A stretch of DNA of 64,000 nucleotides from an uncultured Colwellia sp. (GCA_913058145.1 CAJXQM010000002.1:124001-188000), one strand, 5' to 3'; positions 27,336 through 37,962 are shown, counted from the stretch's first letter. Numbers and translations: made by a program. The notes: generated from the sequence alone by a model not told the origin.

Positions 27336-28490
27336 TTATTCACTTGCCTCAACCCAAAACCAAAAGCCTTGATCGAGTAGTTCACACATTAACAAAAGAA
27401 ACTGTTCATTGTCATACCAGGGTGCCAGTTCATCGGTGGTAACAATGGATTGATCACATAATAATTTAATCACCGGAGCAATCTCGCTAGAAAAACCCTT
27501 TTGCTCACCGTTGATATAAAAAACACCGTCGTTAACTGTATCCTCAAAATAAAAAGCTCTAAGACCCCCTAAACGCTTAATACTGTGAATAGTAAGTAAC
27601 TGAGACACTTCATCACGCTCAAATGGTTCTTCACTGGGCATTAAGTCTAAGTCATGTTTGGCATTGGTTAAAAATTTACCGACAAAACTTTTAAATACTT
27701 GCTCATTTTCAAGTAAGTTATTTAACTGGTTTTTAATACTATCGTAATCTTTATTGGTAATTTCACCACTGTGAGTAATCGCTTGACGATCAGCATCTTC
27801 AAGTAACTCTGTTCCTAATTCATTATCAATCAGGTGATCGGCCAGTGCACTTAATAAGCTCACAGTAGAATTAGCACGAAAACCAACAGAAAAACTCATT
27901 GATGGCTCTAATGCAATTCCTTCATGAGGAAAGCCAGGGGGAATATAAATAATATCTCCCGGCTCTAATTCAACATCGATAATGGCTTCGAACGCTTCAA
28001 CATGCAGTAACGCTTCATGGGCAATCACTTCATTCTGCTTGGTATTATCACCAACACGCCAATGGCGCTTGCCTGAGCCTTGGCAAATAAATACGTCATA
28101 ATTATCAACATGAGGACCAACACTACCACCCGCGGTGGCAAAACTTGCCATTAAGTCATCCAAACGCCAGTGAGGAAGAAACCTAAAAGGCTCAATGAGC
28201 TCTGCCGCTTCTTCGCTAAAATTATCCAAGGCTTGTACCACTAATGACCAATCTTTATCGCCAAGCTGCTCATATTGTTCAAATGGGCCAAATTCAGCTT
28301 GCCATTCTTCGCCCTTTTTATAGACCAAACGCGACTCTACCTCTTCTTCCATCGCTAGACCTGCTAATTCGTCCGGCAATATAGGGTCGACAAAGTTTTT
28401 AAATCCTTGTTTGATTACAACAGGCTTCTTTTGCCAATATTTTTTTAAGAATTCATTTTGGCTCATTTGATTTAAATCTAAGGTAAACAT
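27336..28490 (-). CDS. roxA: Ribosomal protein uL16 arginine hydroxylase (cupin/JmjC, YcfD/RoxA)
   Basis: Fe(II)/2-oxoglutarate oxygenase that hydroxylates an arginine of ribosomal protein uL16. The N-terminus MFTLDLNQMSQNEFLKKYWQ and KKPVVIKQGF match the family. The JmjC iron site is GPHVDNYDVFICQGSGKRHW (His-x-Asp) with the distal His in YIPPGFPHEGI. A C-terminal winged-helix dimerisation domain follows. 384 residues versus 373 in E. coli. Next to rsuA, a coherent ribosome-modification pair. Confidence 0.9.
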   Translation of the reverse strand: MFTLDLNQMSQNEFLKKYWQKKPVVIKQGFKNFVDPILPDELAGLAMEEEVESRLVYKKGEEWQAEFGPFEQYEQLGDKDWSLVVQALDNFSEEAAELIEPFRFLPHWRLDDLMASFATAGGSVGPHVDNYDVFICQGSGKRHWRVGDNTKQNEVIAHEALLHVEAFEAIIDVELEPGDIIYIPPGFPHEGIALEPSMSFSVGFRANSTVSLLSALADHLIDNELGTELLEDADRQAITHSGEITNKDYDSIKNQLNNLLENEQVFKSFVGKFLTNAKHDLDLMPSEEPFERDEVSQLLTIHSIKRLGGLRAFYFEDTVNDGVFYINGEQKGFSSEIAPVIKLLCDQSIVTTDELAPWYDNEQFLLLMCELLDQGFWFWVEASE

Positions 28491-28688
28491 AATTTTCTCT
28501 AACCTGTATTAATAGTAATCGTCACTCATTACGCTATGTTAACAATTTTGTGCAACCGACATACCCATAATTTTGATGCAAAAATTCACAATATTCATGA
28601 CATTCATTAACTTTATTGAAAGAAAAGGTTTTGGACGTGATGAATTAGCGAATTTGTAGTATTTATAAGTAAAACTTACACATAAGAC

Positions 28689-29528
28689 TTATAAACTCGC
28701 CGCGTAGGCTCTAGCTTTTGCTAAATCTTCAGGTGTATCAACACCTTCTACTGGCACATTAGTTTTTGCTACGGCAACATGGATATTTTCACCCTGATAA
28801 AGTACGCGCAATTGTTCAAGCGCTTCAACTTGCTCTAACTTGCTAGTTGGCCAGTTAACATAATCTTTAATAAAACCTGCGCGATAAGCATATATACCCA
28901 CATGGCGTAAATAAAACTCACCTATATTGTCTATTTTTTCGTTATTAAGGAAGCGGTTACGATCATAGGGAATTGTCGCTCGGCTAAAGTAAAGTGCATA
29001 ACCATCTTTATCTGTTATCACTTTTACTGCGTTAGCGTTAAACGCTTCATCAACTGAATCGATATTAATCGCTAAAGTCGACATACGAGATATTTTACTT
29101 CCTCGATTAATAATATTACGAGGGGTTTCATCCATCGCGTCATCATGCTGATGTGCTAAATTATTGGCTACTTGCGCGATATTCTCTGGTGGAATAAAAG
29201 GCTCGTCCCCTTGTACATTAACAATAATTTCATTATCACTAAACTGATATTGCTCCATCACCTCAGCCAAACGTTCAGTACCTGATTGGTGATCTGCACG
29301 TGTTTTACACACTTCACCACCAAAGGCCTTGACTACTTGTTCTACTTCATCATGATCAGTTGCGACAATGACTTTACTCGCACCACTGAGTTGCGCTTTT
29401 TCAACAACCCATTGAATCATGGGCTTACCACCGATATCCGCTAATACTTTGCCCGGTAACCGGGATGATTGATATCGAGCGGGAATAACAACCACAAAAG
29501 AAGTATTCGCCAAAGTAGCACTTATCAT
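28689..29528 (-). CDS. kdsB: 3-deoxy-manno-octulosonate cytidylyltransferase
   Basis: Activates Kdo as CMP-Kdo for lipopolysaccharide core synthesis. Motifs: [20 protein letters not shown] (nucleotide loop), [40 protein letters not shown] and the late [14 protein letters not shown] place the start at ATG 29528, giving 279 residues, five bases after the ycaR stop; the open frame extends to 29585 but that part overlaps ycaR. It has about 18 extra residues ([17 protein letters not shown] region) before MSTLAI compared with the 248-residue E. coli enzyme. Part of the ycaR/kdsB/lpxK/msbA lipid A-LPS group. Confidence 0.94.
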   Translation of the reverse strand: MISATLANTSFVVVIPARYQSSRLPGKVLADIGGKPMIQWVVEKAQLSGASKVIVATDHDEVEQVVKAFGGEVCKTRADHQSGTERLAEVMEQYQFSDNEIIVNVQGDEPFIPPENIAQVANNLAHQHDDAMDETPRNIINRGSKISRMSTLAINIDSVDEAFNANAVKVITDKDGYALYFSRATIPYDRNRFLNNEKIDNIGEFYLRHVGIYAYRAGFIKDYVNWPTSKLEQVEALEQLRVLYQGENIHVAVAKTNVPVEGVDTPEDLAKARAYAASL

Positions 29529-29532
29529 ATTT

Positions 29533-29733
29533 TTATGATTCCCGTTCAGCCGTTTCATTATCAAAAGCGATGTGTCGGGCTTCATTTTCTAAAAGCACCG
29601 GAATATCTTTATCTATTGCATAAGCTAATTTATCAAATTTACAAATAAGCTCTTGCTGAGCTTTATCGTAATCAAGCTTACCTTTACACACAGGACAAGC
29701 CAATATTTCCATTAATTTTGTATCGAAGGCCAT
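29533..29733 (-). CDS. ycaR: Trm112-family protein YcaR
   Basis: 66 residues: [21 protein letters not shown] carries the CPXC zinc-binding half, followed by [20 protein letters not shown]. Matches YcaR, the small Trm112-like protein encoded between lpxK and kdsB in E. coli and many gammaproteobacteria. Only three of the four usual zinc cysteines are visible. Exact job unknown. Confidence 0.9.
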   Translation of the reverse strand: MAFDTKLMEILACPVCKGKLDYDKAQQELICKFDKLAYAIDKDIPVLLENEARHIAFDNETAERES

Positions 29734-29789
29734 TATTTTATTCTCTTAATTTTATTTTGAGTTTTATTGTTTATTTACAGTATTGTTAT

Positions 29790-30815
29790 TTATGAGGCTA
29801 ACTGCTTAATATGTTGTCTCAATACTTGTTCATCTTGCTCTGAAAACTGCGCATCAACGGGTAAATACCACCAGTTGATTTGTGTGAATTTTTGACATTT
29901 TACCGCATCTTTCTCCGTCATTAATAGCGGTAAATCATCCTTAAATTGATTAAAATCATGAGGTGTGAAATTTTTATGATCAATAAAACCTTGTTGCTTT
30001 TCTAAATAAAAACCTAGCTGCTGTAAGGTATCAAAAAATCGTTGTGGTGAGCCAATACCGGCAATGGCATTTACCTTAATATTATTGGCTAAAAAATCGG
30101 TAAGGCAAACTTCTTCTCCTGTTTGCATATGACATAATTTGGTAGCAACTAAGCTCATTAATGATGATTTATCTCTTATCTGAAAATCGCCCTTTCTCGT
30201 CTTAGATTCACCGTTGAAAATAACGATATCCGCATTATTCAATCGCCATGCTCCTTCTCGTAAAGGCCCTGCCGGTAATAGTAACCCATTACCCAAAAGA
30301 CGTTTGCCATCAACGACAATGATTTCTAAATCACGCTGTAAACGATAATGCTGCAAGCCGTCATCACTGATAATAACATCACAACCTAGCTCAATTAGCT
30401 TTTGAGCATTAGCCACTCTATCACTACCAACAACAACGGGAACATCGCAACGCTTGAAAATAATAATGGGTTCATCGCCTGCTTGCTCTGTAGTGCTCAG
30501 CTTGGATAATGAATAAGGATAAACGTCAGCTTTGCCGCCATAACCACGAGAAATAACGCCCGGTTTAAGGCCCAGTGTTTTAGCTAGTTCAACTAAATGG
30601 ATCACTACAGGCGTTTTACCATTGCCACCAACACCAATGTTACCGACAACAATAACGGGTTTGCTCACTGAGTAAGATTTAAATAATCCTAGACCAAAAG
30701 CAAATCGGCGAATTGAACTCAGTATGAAAAAAAATACGGTCAATGGCAATAATAATGGGACTAGCCACCATTTTGCACTGTGGTTATCAAACCAAACTTT
30801 TTCAATTAATCGCAT
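29790..30815 (-). CDS. lpxK: Tetraacyldisaccharide 4'-kinase
   Basis: Phosphorylates the 4' position of the lipid A disaccharide at the inner membrane. An N-terminal hydrophobic helix (WWLVPLLLPLTVFFFILSS) anchors it, then VVGNIGVGGNGKTPVVIHL is the P-loop. VISRGYGGK, SDDGLQHYRLQRDLEIIVVD with the catalytic DDG-H, and MTEKDAVKCQKF are family landmarks. 341 residues, normal. 61 bases downstream of msbA in the same direction, giving the classic msbA-lpxK pair. Confidence 0.95.
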   Translation of the reverse strand: MRLIEKVWFDNHSAKWWLVPLLLPLTVFFFILSSIRRFAFGLGLFKSYSVSKPVIVVGNIGVGGNGKTPVVIHLVELAKTLGLKPGVISRGYGGKADVYPYSLSKLSTTEQAGDEPIIIFKRCDVPVVVGSDRVANAQKLIELGCDVIISDDGLQHYRLQRDLEIIVVDGKRLLGNGLLLPAGPLREGAWRLNNADIVIFNGESKTRKGDFQIRDKSSLMSLVATKLCHMQTGEEVCLTDFLANNIKVNAIAGIGSPQRFFDTLQQLGFYLEKQQGFIDHKNFTPHDFNQFKDDLPLLMTEKDAVKCQKFTQINWWYLPVDAQFSEQDEQVLRQHIKQLAS

Positions 30816-30876
30816 CGTAACTGCTCATTAATAAAATTACTCACTCTAAATTTTGACCTCAACATTAAATAATAAA

Positions 30877-32667
30877 TTACGATTGAAATTGGAAATTATG
30901 TAACTGGGCATAAGCACCTTTTTTAGCAAGTAATGTTTGATGATCCCCTTGCTCAATTATTTCGCCTTGCTCCATTACAATAATTTTATCGGCATTCTCA
31001 ATGGTTGATAAACGGTGAGCTATAACAATAGACGTTCTATTCTTTTGTAAAGTTTGCAGAGCATCTTGAATATGACGTTCAGATTCAGTATCTAAAGCAC
31101 TGGTTGCTTCATCTAAAATTAAGAACGGTGCATCACATAATAAAGCACGTGCTATCGCGACGCGTTGTCTTTGCCCACCAGAAAGCAGAGCACCATTTTC
31201 TCCAAGGTTAGTATCAAGTCCGTGTTCCATTTGCTCAGCAAACTCCATCACATGAGCACTTTTTGCAGCGGCAATAATTTCTTCTCGACTAGCTTCTGGT
31301 TTACCATAAGCGATATTATTAGCTAACGTATCGTTAAATAACACGACTTGCTGGGAAACATAAGCAAATTGATGTCGTAAGCTTTTTAATTGATATTGCT
31401 CAATGTTAACGTTATCGATTAATATTTCACCTTCGTTAGCATCATAAAAGCGTAACAATAAGGCACTGGCTGTAGATTTTCCACTACCAGATCGTCCTAC
31501 GAGGGCAAGGGTTTCTCCAGGACTTAATTCAAACGACACATCTTTTAAAGCCCATTTTGTATCTCCGGTTTTATCACTAACAATACCATAAGAAAAATCA
31601 ACATTTTTAAAGACAATGCTCCCTTGTGCTTTTTCAAAAATCAGTGTGCCCTGATCATTTTCTGTTTTTTGGTCTAGCACTCCAAAAATACTAACACAGG
31701 CAGCCATACCCTTTTGAAATTCACTATTCACATTGGTTAGCATTTTTAAGGGCCTCAATAGCATGGTCATATAGGTAATAACACTGACAAAACTACCGGC
31801 AGAAATACTCTCCCGTAAACTCTCAGTATTAACCGCGTAAAACACAAACGCTAAGGCAAATGAAGCGATAATTTGAATAACAGGCACGCTAGCCGCTTTA
31901 GCAGCGGTTAATTTCATGCGTTGATGGCGGTTGTGTTTATTAATTTGTGCAAAACGGGTAAATTCTCGACTCTGTCCACCAAAAGTAACCACAACTTTAT
32001 GGCCATTAAACGTTTGTTCTGCTGCCGTTGTCACTTCCCCCATCGCACCCTGAATGCTTTTACTGACCTTGCGAAAACGTTTTGAGACAATACTAACAAT
32101 AACGGCAATTAATGGCGTAACCAGTAAGAAAATGACTGACAATTGCCAGCTAATAAAAAACATCAAGCCAATTAAACCAATAACAAAGGCACTTTGCTGA
32201 ACAATAACTAAAATTGATTTACTGACTGAATTTAATACTTGTTCAGTATCATAAGTCAGTTTAGAAATCAGTCCGCCTGTTGATTCTTTATCATGAAAAG
32301 ATACTGGCATTGCCATAATATGTTCAAATAAATTTTGTTTTAGATCAGTAACCACATGATTACCTACCCAAGCTAAACAATAATTAGCAACAAAATGAAA
32401 AACACCCCGAAAGAAAAATGCCACGACCACAAATACCGGCGCCCATTTCATAAAGTCAGGATTGGCGCCTGCTAAACCATCATCAATAAGGGGTTGTAAT
32501 TTTGATAGAAAATACACATCAATGGCGGCATACCCCAACATACCAACGATTGCAGCAAAAAAACCGAGTTTATAGGGTTTCGCATAAGAAAGAAGTCGTT
32601 TGAAATTTTGCCATGTGGTTGCGGATAAATCAGACATTGATTCCTGCTTCGGTGATGATATTGCCAT
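30877..32667 (-). CDS. msbA: Lipid A flippase ABC transporter MsbA
   Basis: Homodimeric ABC exporter that flips lipid A-core across the inner membrane. 596 residues: six N-terminal transmembrane helices (about 30-310), then the ATPase with Walker A ALVGRSGSGKSTASALL, Q-loop, signature LLSGGQRQRVAIARAL, Walker B FLILDEATSALD and the switch His in VIAHRLST. First gene of the msbA-lpxK-ycaR-kdsB run; its promoter lies in 32668-32766. The AATGGC context and AGAAAGA ribosome-like site support the start at 32667. Confidence 0.95.
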   Translation of the reverse strand: MAISSPKQESMSDLSATTWQNFKRLLSYAKPYKLGFFAAIVGMLGYAAIDVYFLSKLQPLIDDGLAGANPDFMKWAPVFVVVAFFFRGVFHFVANYCLAWVGNHVVTDLKQNLFEHIMAMPVSFHDKESTGGLISKLTYDTEQVLNSVSKSILVIVQQSAFVIGLIGLMFFISWQLSVIFLLVTPLIAVIVSIVSKRFRKVSKSIQGAMGEVTTAAEQTFNGHKVVVTFGGQSREFTRFAQINKHNRHQRMKLTAAKAASVPVIQIIASFALAFVFYAVNTESLRESISAGSFVSVITYMTMLLRPLKMLTNVNSEFQKGMAACVSIFGVLDQKTENDQGTLIFEKAQGSIVFKNVDFSYGIVSDKTGDTKWALKDVSFELSPGETLALVGRSGSGKSTASALLLRFYDANEGEILIDNVNIEQYQLKSLRHQFAYVSQQVVLFNDTLANNIAYGKPEASREEIIAAAKSAHVMEFAEQMEHGLDTNLGENGALLSGGQRQRVAIARALLCDAPFLILDEATSALDTESERHIQDALQTLQKNRTSIVIAHRLSTIENADKIIVMEQGEIIEQGDHQTLLAKKGAYAQLHNFQFQS

Positions 32668-33082
32668 TGGCTAGTCTTTCTCATTTCGTATTATGTGTTC
32701 ACAATAGCCTGATTTTAACGTGATTTCTGTCAACAACCAAATTTTTCTCATAGTAAGATTTTTATATATACCCAAACCACCTCAAGATGCGAGTTTCAGG
32801 ATGCCTGAGCGAAGCATGATCAAGGCACATATTTTTATTAATGGTCATTCCATTAAAAACAGATCTAACGCAGAGTATGATTTGCTCAGCCATCCCCATA
32901 GGGCTGGTTTATAAACGTTTTAGCTGCGTTATTCATTTTGAGAAGGGAACAACCATTCTCTTAAATCAATGCCTTGCCTACATGGATATAGGTACTTAGG
33001 TTCAGTCTGGAACTATGAACCTGTGCTTAAAACGTTTCTAATTTCAGCTGAATCCTGCATCTTGAAGTGGCTTGGGTATACA
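32668..33082. other. 415-base spacer between comEC and msbA, mostly a MITE-like repeat
   Basis: No gene is supported on either strand. The first hundred bases upstream of msbA must hold its promoter. From 32767 on, the spacer is filled by the inverted-repeat element listed separately, which ends two bases before the comEC stop region. Confidence 0.6.
32767..33080. mobile_element. MITE-like element with 24-bp terminal inverted repeats
   Basis: The ends are imperfect inverted repeats of 24 bases: TATACCCAAACCACCTCAAG... at 32767-32790 and the complement of TATACCCAAGCCACTTCAAG... at 33057-33080, differing at two positions. Inside the 314-base element no reading frame for a transposase is seen, but shorter inverted segments occur (AACGCAG near 32867 and CTGCGTT near 32923; GAGAA and TTCTC around 32939-32961). 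TATA at each end may be part of a target-site duplication. Elements with this type of end are common in Alteromonadales spacers; I state that from general memory. Confidence 0.72.
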
Positions 33083-35554
33083 CTAATGAGCAAACCAAAA
33101 TGGCCACAAATCATGGTAATAAGAGCGTTTACTGATACCTTGATCTGACATCGTAAATATAATTTGGCCCGATTTTGCAGTATTCAGTAATTTAACATTG
33201 TGTTGCTTGTAACGTTGAACAACTTCAGTAACCGGCATATGCCAGCGATTTATATACCCGGCACTCGCAACAGCAAATGATGGCTGCAGCGTAGTGATAA
33301 ACAAATCACTTGATGAGGTTTTTGACCCATGATGTGGCACAATTAAAATATCTGTACTCAGTTTGGGGTATTCTTGAAGTAACGCCGTTTCAATTTTTTT
33401 TGAAATATCCCCCGTCAATAACACACTGTGCTTACCATCAGAAATTAACAGCACACAAGAATCATCATTTTCTTTGCTTACAATGTTCTTGGGCCATAGC
33501 ATTTTAAAGTGTAAATTTTGCCAAAAAAATGACTTCCCTTGTAGGCAAACAGCATTTTTTGGTGCTTGCTTGTTATTATAGATCAACTCATTTAAGACAA
33601 TAGATTCTTGTATTTTTGTTAAACCACCTGCATGATCATTATCACTATGACTGATTATCAATTTATCTAATTGCGCTACCCCGCTATATTGTAAATAAGG
33701 TAAAATCACGGCATCAGCCATGTTAAACCCGCTTGGATAGGCAGCACCAGTGTCGTATAAGATGGCATTAGAATCTCGTTGAATCAATAAAGACAAACCT
33801 TGTCCAACATCAAAAACAACAAGCTGCCACGGTGTATAGTCAGCTTTCTCTAGTACATTGATATTGGAACTAATGGTATTTAGGGCGTTAGTGTTCAAGG
33901 TCTTGGTAATTACGACAAAAAATAATAAATTACTACAGCTAATCGCCACAAAAAACTTTATCATCTGCTTTTTCTGATTATGAATAAAATAATTGTTCAT
34001 TATAGGTAGCTGAAATAACCAACAAATACTTATAATCCCAAGCAATACTAACAATTTAATGTCCATATTTGAAAGTTTTACGACTGCCCATGTTTGCTGT
34101 GACAAATAACTTAAATAATGCCATAGCGATTGTAGACTATCGAGACAACACGTCATCAAAAACTGAGATAGTGATTCGGAAAAAGGCATCACGAACACTG
34201 ATAATAAACACAAAGGAATACTAAAAAAACTCATCCAAGGCACTGCCACCAAATTAGCAAACAACGCGACTAAAGAAACTTGCTGAAAAAACACCGCGCT
34301 AATAGGTAATAACATCAGTGTTAAACTTAATTGGATAACAAATAACCCTTTAATAAAACGCCAAACAGCATTGCCTCTATTAAGCACACTTTTAAAACGC
34401 CATAAAGTAAGGAATATTATAGTAACGGCATAAACAGATAACCAAAAACTCGCGGTAAATAAACTAAAAGGTGTCATTAGTGTTAATAAAAATAATGTTA
34501 ATAATAGCCAACGTTTTATGGAAATATGTAAACTCAATACCCGTGATAACCAATAAATACTGAGCATCAGTAACGCCCGTATTGTCGGTAAAGAAAAGCC
34601 TGCTAAATAACCATAGATTATCCCTACACCTAAACTTACCGCTATAACAAAGTAGCGAATATTAATCGTTTGAAATAAACGTAAATTGTTGCAAAGACTT
34701 AATGGTAATAAACGAATGAGCAGCATAATAAAAAAGTAACTACCTGTAGCAACTAAACCAATATGTAAACCCGAAATAGCAATAAGGTGCCCTGTACCTG
34801 TTGTTTGTAAAACTTGCCATAATTGTTGATTTAAGTCGCTGCGAGAACCAAAGCCTAATGCGAGTAATAAAGGTGATAAATCATGTTCAGGTAATAAGCC
34901 TTTATAGGTATTAAAAAGCTGTTGTCGTATTGAGTTTTGTGTTTTAAAAACGTAATTGTCTTTATCCTTAATAACATAACCTGTTGCAATAATACGCTTA
35001 CTCCTCAGCCATGTTTGATAACTAACCCCTCCTAGATTTGCTAAACCATGTGCCGGCTTAAATTTTACTTTTAATTCTACAACTTGCCCTTGTTGCACAG
35101 AAAAACTGGCATCTTTCCAACTTAATCGGATTTTTATTATCGTGTTTAATTTTTTTGAATTAACATGAGTAACATTTAGATTAAAGCGAAGTGATTTTTT
35201 ATTACTAGTAATTTGAATTGGATTAGCTGATGATTGTAAGTTGCTCACCTGACCTTTTACCCATTGAGGTGCTGCCGCTAGTTCCAGTGAATTTAAATTA
35301 TTATCTTGCCAGAGGTTTTGATAATGAAAGGCATTTAATAGCATCCAACTAGCACCAAAAAACAAACCGGAGCTCAAACGTAGAGGTTTGTAAGAAAAAA
35401 GGGTGATTGAAAGTAAAATAAGTAAAAATAGCACAAAAAGATCTGGCACTATTGGTAAAAATAGTGACAATATAGAACCAATAAAAAAGCTAGCTAGCCA
35501 CCAATCCATAGCGAACGAAATACTTCCTATAATGTTTACAGTGTTAGTTTGCAT
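33083..35554 (-). CDS. comEC: DNA internalization competence protein ComEC/Rec2
   Basis: Inner membrane channel for single-stranded DNA uptake. 823 residues. N-terminal helices (WWLASFFIGSILSLFLPIV), then an OB-fold-like soluble domain (about 90-190), the competence core of many helices with LLALGFGSRSDLNQQLWQV and GTGHLIAISGLHIGLVATGS, and a C-terminal metallo-beta-lactamase domain with LVVFDVGQGLSLLIQRD and SHSDNDHAGGL. The start may instead be the Met of MDWWLASFF, 15 residues later. It abuts the MITE-like element at its 3' end. Divergent from the DUF2062 gene. Confidence 0.92.
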   Translation of the reverse strand: MQTNTVNIIGSISFAMDWWLASFFIGSILSLFLPIVPDLFVLFLLILLSITLFSYKPLRLSSGLFFGASWMLLNAFHYQNLWQDNNLNSLELAAAPQWVKGQVSNLQSSANPIQITSNKKSLRFNLNVTHVNSKKLNTIIKIRLSWKDASFSVQQGQVVELKVKFKPAHGLANLGGVSYQTWLRSKRIIATGYVIKDKDNYVFKTQNSIRQQLFNTYKGLLPEHDLSPLLLALGFGSRSDLNQQLWQVLQTTGTGHLIAISGLHIGLVATGSYFFIMLLIRLLPLSLCNNLRLFQTINIRYFVIAVSLGVGIIYGYLAGFSLPTIRALLMLSIYWLSRVLSLHISIKRWLLLTLFLLTLMTPFSLFTASFWLSVYAVTIIFLTLWRFKSVLNRGNAVWRFIKGLFVIQLSLTLMLLPISAVFFQQVSLVALFANLVAVPWMSFFSIPLCLLSVFVMPFSESLSQFLMTCCLDSLQSLWHYLSYLSQQTWAVVKLSNMDIKLLVLLGIISICWLFQLPIMNNYFIHNQKKQMIKFFVAISCSNLLFFVVITKTLNTNALNTISSNINVLEKADYTPWQLVVFDVGQGLSLLIQRDSNAILYDTGAAYPSGFNMADAVILPYLQYSGVAQLDKLIISHSDNDHAGGLTKIQESIVLNELIYNNKQAPKNAVCLQGKSFFWQNLHFKMLWPKNIVSKENDDSCVLLISDGKHSVLLTGDISKKIETALLQEYPKLSTDILIVPHHGSKTSSSDLFITTLQPSFAVASAGYINRWHMPVTEVVQRYKQHNVKLLNTAKSGQIIFTMSDQGISKRSYYHDLWPFWFAH

Positions 35555-35580
35555 GCAAAGTTAAAGATAATAATGAGTAT

Positions 35581-36096
35581 ATGCCAAAAAAACTAATTAA
35601 GCGCTTTATGCCAAACAGCCAAAGTATTAAAAACAATAAACATTTGAAAATTTTTGGCGACCTATTACACAATCCACACTTATGGCATATGAATCGTCAT
35701 TCCGTCGCGAAAGCCTTTGCCGTTGGTTTGTTTTTTGCTTTTATACCGGTTCCATTTCAGATGGTATTGGCTGCAGGTACTGCTATTTTAGTGCATTCTA
35801 ACCTCCCTATTTCAATCGCTCTTGTGTGGATAACAAATCCATTAACCATGCCCGTTATATTTTATGCTTGTTATATCGTTGGGTCATGGTTAATAGGTAC
35901 AAAAGCTCAAGAGTTTAACTTTGAGGCGAATTGGCAATGGGTAGTTGACAGTTTATCAACCATTGGCCCTGCATTTTTATTAGGCTGTGGAGTTTTAGCC
36001 GTAACTTTTGCCATATTTGGTTACTTTATCATTCAAGGTTTATGGCGTTACCATGCGATAAAAGCATGGAAAAAAAGAGAAAAAATCAGTAAATAA
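35581..36096 (+). CDS. DUF2062 membrane protein
   Basis: 171 residues, two to three membrane helices: RHSVAKAFAVGLFFAFIPVP, LPISIALVWITNPLTMPVIF with the family-specific TNPLT(M)P motif, and a last helix ILGCGVLAVTFAIFGYF-like region. DUF2062 is found alone or fused to glycosyltransferases; function unknown. Starts 26 bases from the divergent comEC start and converges on ruvB. Confidence 0.86.
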   Translation: MPKKLIKRFMPNSQSIKNNKHLKIFGDLLHNPHLWHMNRHSVAKAFAVGLFFAFIPVPFQMVLAAGTAILVHSNLPISIALVWITNPLTMPVIFYACYIVGSWLIGTKAQEFNFEANWQWVVDSLSTIGPAFLLGCGVLAVTFAIFGYFIIQGLWRYHAIKAWKKREKISK

Positions 36097-36109
36097 TCAC
36101 TAAATTATT

Positions 36110-37117
36110 TTATTGATTTGGCTTAATAATTGAAAAGTGATCGTATGCTCTATCTGTAGCAATACGTCCACGGGGTGTGCGTTGCAGGAAACCTTGCTGA
36201 ATTAGAAATGGCTCAAGTACATCTTCAATCGTTTCTCGCTCTTCACCTATAGCAGCAGCAAGATTATCAAGCCCTACAGGCCCTCCCATAAACTTATCAA
36301 TAATGGCATGCAGTAATTTTCTATCCATAATATCAAAACCTTCATGGTCTACTTCCAGCATATCAAGTGCGGCTGCCGCTGTTTCTTTATTGACCAAGCC
36401 ATGGGTTTTTATATCCGCATAATCTCGCACTCGTCGCAATAATCTATTCGCTATGCGAGGTGTTCCACGTGCACGTTTAGCTACTTCAAAAGCGCCTTCT
36501 TCATCAAGACTTAAATTTAAAAAATGCGCTGAACGTTTTACGATAGTTGTTAAATCTTGCACATTATAAAATTCTAGCCGTTGTACTATGCCAAATCGGT
36601 CACGTAGTGGCGAGGTTAATGCCCCCGCACGAGTTGTGGCGCCAATTAACGTAAAAGGGGGTAAGTCTAACTTTATCGAGCGAGCAGCAGGCCCTTCACC
36701 AATCATAATATCTAATTGATAATCTTCCATTGCCGGATACAATATTTCTTCCACAATAGGGCTTAAGCGATGAATTTCATCAATGAACAAAATATCGTTT
36801 TCTTCTAAGTTAGTTAACAGTGCAGCTAGATCGCCTGCTTTTTCAAGTACAGGGCCAGAGGTTGTTCGAATACTGACGCCCATTTCATTAGCGACAATAT
36901 TGGCTAAAGTCGTTTTTCCTAAGCCCGGAGGACCAAAAATAAGCAAGTGATCAAGTGGCTCTCCGCGTTTTTTTGCTGCAGGAATGAAAATTTCCATTTG
37001 CGCTTTAACATGGGCTTGGCCAGTATAGTCACTGAGCATTTTAGGGCGAATAGCGCGATCAACCCCGATATCTTCAATGCTTGCAGCTGGCTCAATTAAG
37101 CGATCCGCTTCTATCAT
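36110..37117 (-). CDS. ruvB: Holliday junction branch migration helicase RuvB
   Basis: Hexameric AAA+ motor that drives branch migration with RuvA. 335 residues: [20 protein letters not shown], Walker [18 protein letters not shown], Walker [13 protein letters not shown], sensor [18 protein letters not shown] with the arginine finger, and a C-terminal winged helix ending [19 protein letters not shown]. 66 bases downstream of ruvA in one operon. Confidence 0.97.
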   Translation of the reverse strand: MIEADRLIEPAASIEDIGVDRAIRPKMLSDYTGQAHVKAQMEIFIPAAKKRGEPLDHLLIFGPPGLGKTTLANIVANEMGVSIRTTSGPVLEKAGDLAALLTNLEENDILFIDEIHRLSPIVEEILYPAMEDYQLDIMIGEGPAARSIKLDLPPFTLIGATTRAGALTSPLRDRFGIVQRLEFYNVQDLTTIVKRSAHFLNLSLDEEGAFEVAKRARGTPRIANRLLRRVRDYADIKTHGLVNKETAAAALDMLEVDHEGFDIMDRKLLHAIIDKFMGGPVGLDNLAAAIGEERETIEDVLEPFLIQQGFLQRTPRGRIATDRAYDHFSIIKPNQ

Positions 37118-37183
37118 TTTTATTCCTATTTGTTAAAAAAAGTGACCGTTGAAATTGTACTTGCTATGCATTTTTTGATGACT

Positions 37184-37819
37184 TTATAACATTGACTTTA
37201 AGGCATGACGAATGATATTTTCGCTCGACATACCATCAGTATAAACAAGTTTAACCGCTTTATCTGCTTGAACCTGCTTGTAACCTAATGATATTAAGGC
37301 ATTAGTCGCATCACCTTTATTGTTATAGGCGTTATCACTCAAGGTATTTACAAATATTTGTTCGGTACTTAACTGTACAGGCATAGCGTCAGTTGCTGAT
37401 GTTGATGACATTTGCCAATCTTTTAACTTGTCTCGCATTTCAATTAATAAACGCTCTGCCGTTTTTTTACCTACACCTGGTATTTTTACAATACCAGAAA
37501 GATCATCATGTCTAACACAACTGACAAATTGATCGGCTGACATAGCAGATAATACGGCTAAGGCCAACTTGGGACCAACACCATTGACTTTAATTAATAA
37601 ACGAAATAATTTTCGTTCTGTTTGATTAGCAAATCCATACAATAACTGGGCATCTTCGCGCACAACAAAATGAGTATAGATAATAGCTGAGTCATTTAAT
37701 TCAGGTAATGCATAGATACTCGTCATTGGCATAGTGACCTCATAACCAACGCCAGCGCATTCAATAAGGATTTCAGGAGGGGATTTTTCAGCAATAGTGC
37801 CAGATAAACGACCGATCAC
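37184..37819 (-). CDS. ruvA: Holliday junction binding protein RuvA
   Basis: Tetrameric junction-binding partner of RuvB. 211 residues: OB domain with [20 protein letters not shown] and [10 protein letters not shown], then two helix-hairpin-helix motifs ([38 protein letters not shown]), and the domain III that contacts RuvB at [16 protein letters not shown]. Operon order ruvC, ruvA, ruvB is as in E. coli. Confidence 0.97.
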   Translation of the reverse strand: MIGRLSGTIAEKSPPEILIECAGVGYEVTMPMTSIYALPELNDSAIIYTHFVVREDAQLLYGFANQTERKLFRLLIKVNGVGPKLALAVLSAMSADQFVSCVRHDDLSGIVKIPGVGKKTAERLLIEMRDKLKDWQMSSTSATDAMPVQLSTEQIFVNTLSDNAYNNKGDATNALISLGYKQVQADKAVKLVYTDGMSSENIIRHALKSML

Positions 37820-37962
37820 AATTAATAACCTACAGATAATGATTAAGAGAATAAAAGCATAGCACTATATATTTATACAGTAAAGTTACGTTTCAAATGA
37901 CGTGTTAAAATTGACTAGCAAAGTAAGTACAAAGACCTGTGTGATAACAGATCAAGACTCAA

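Noticed and set aside
29529-29585. Longer kdsB start overlapping ycaR
   Set aside because: The extra 19 residues are not part of KdsB, and ATG 29528 follows the ycaR stop by a normal spacing.
32720-32914. 64-codon plus-strand reading frame
   Set aside because: It runs through the left end of the MITE-like element and the msbA promoter; low-quality protein with no family.
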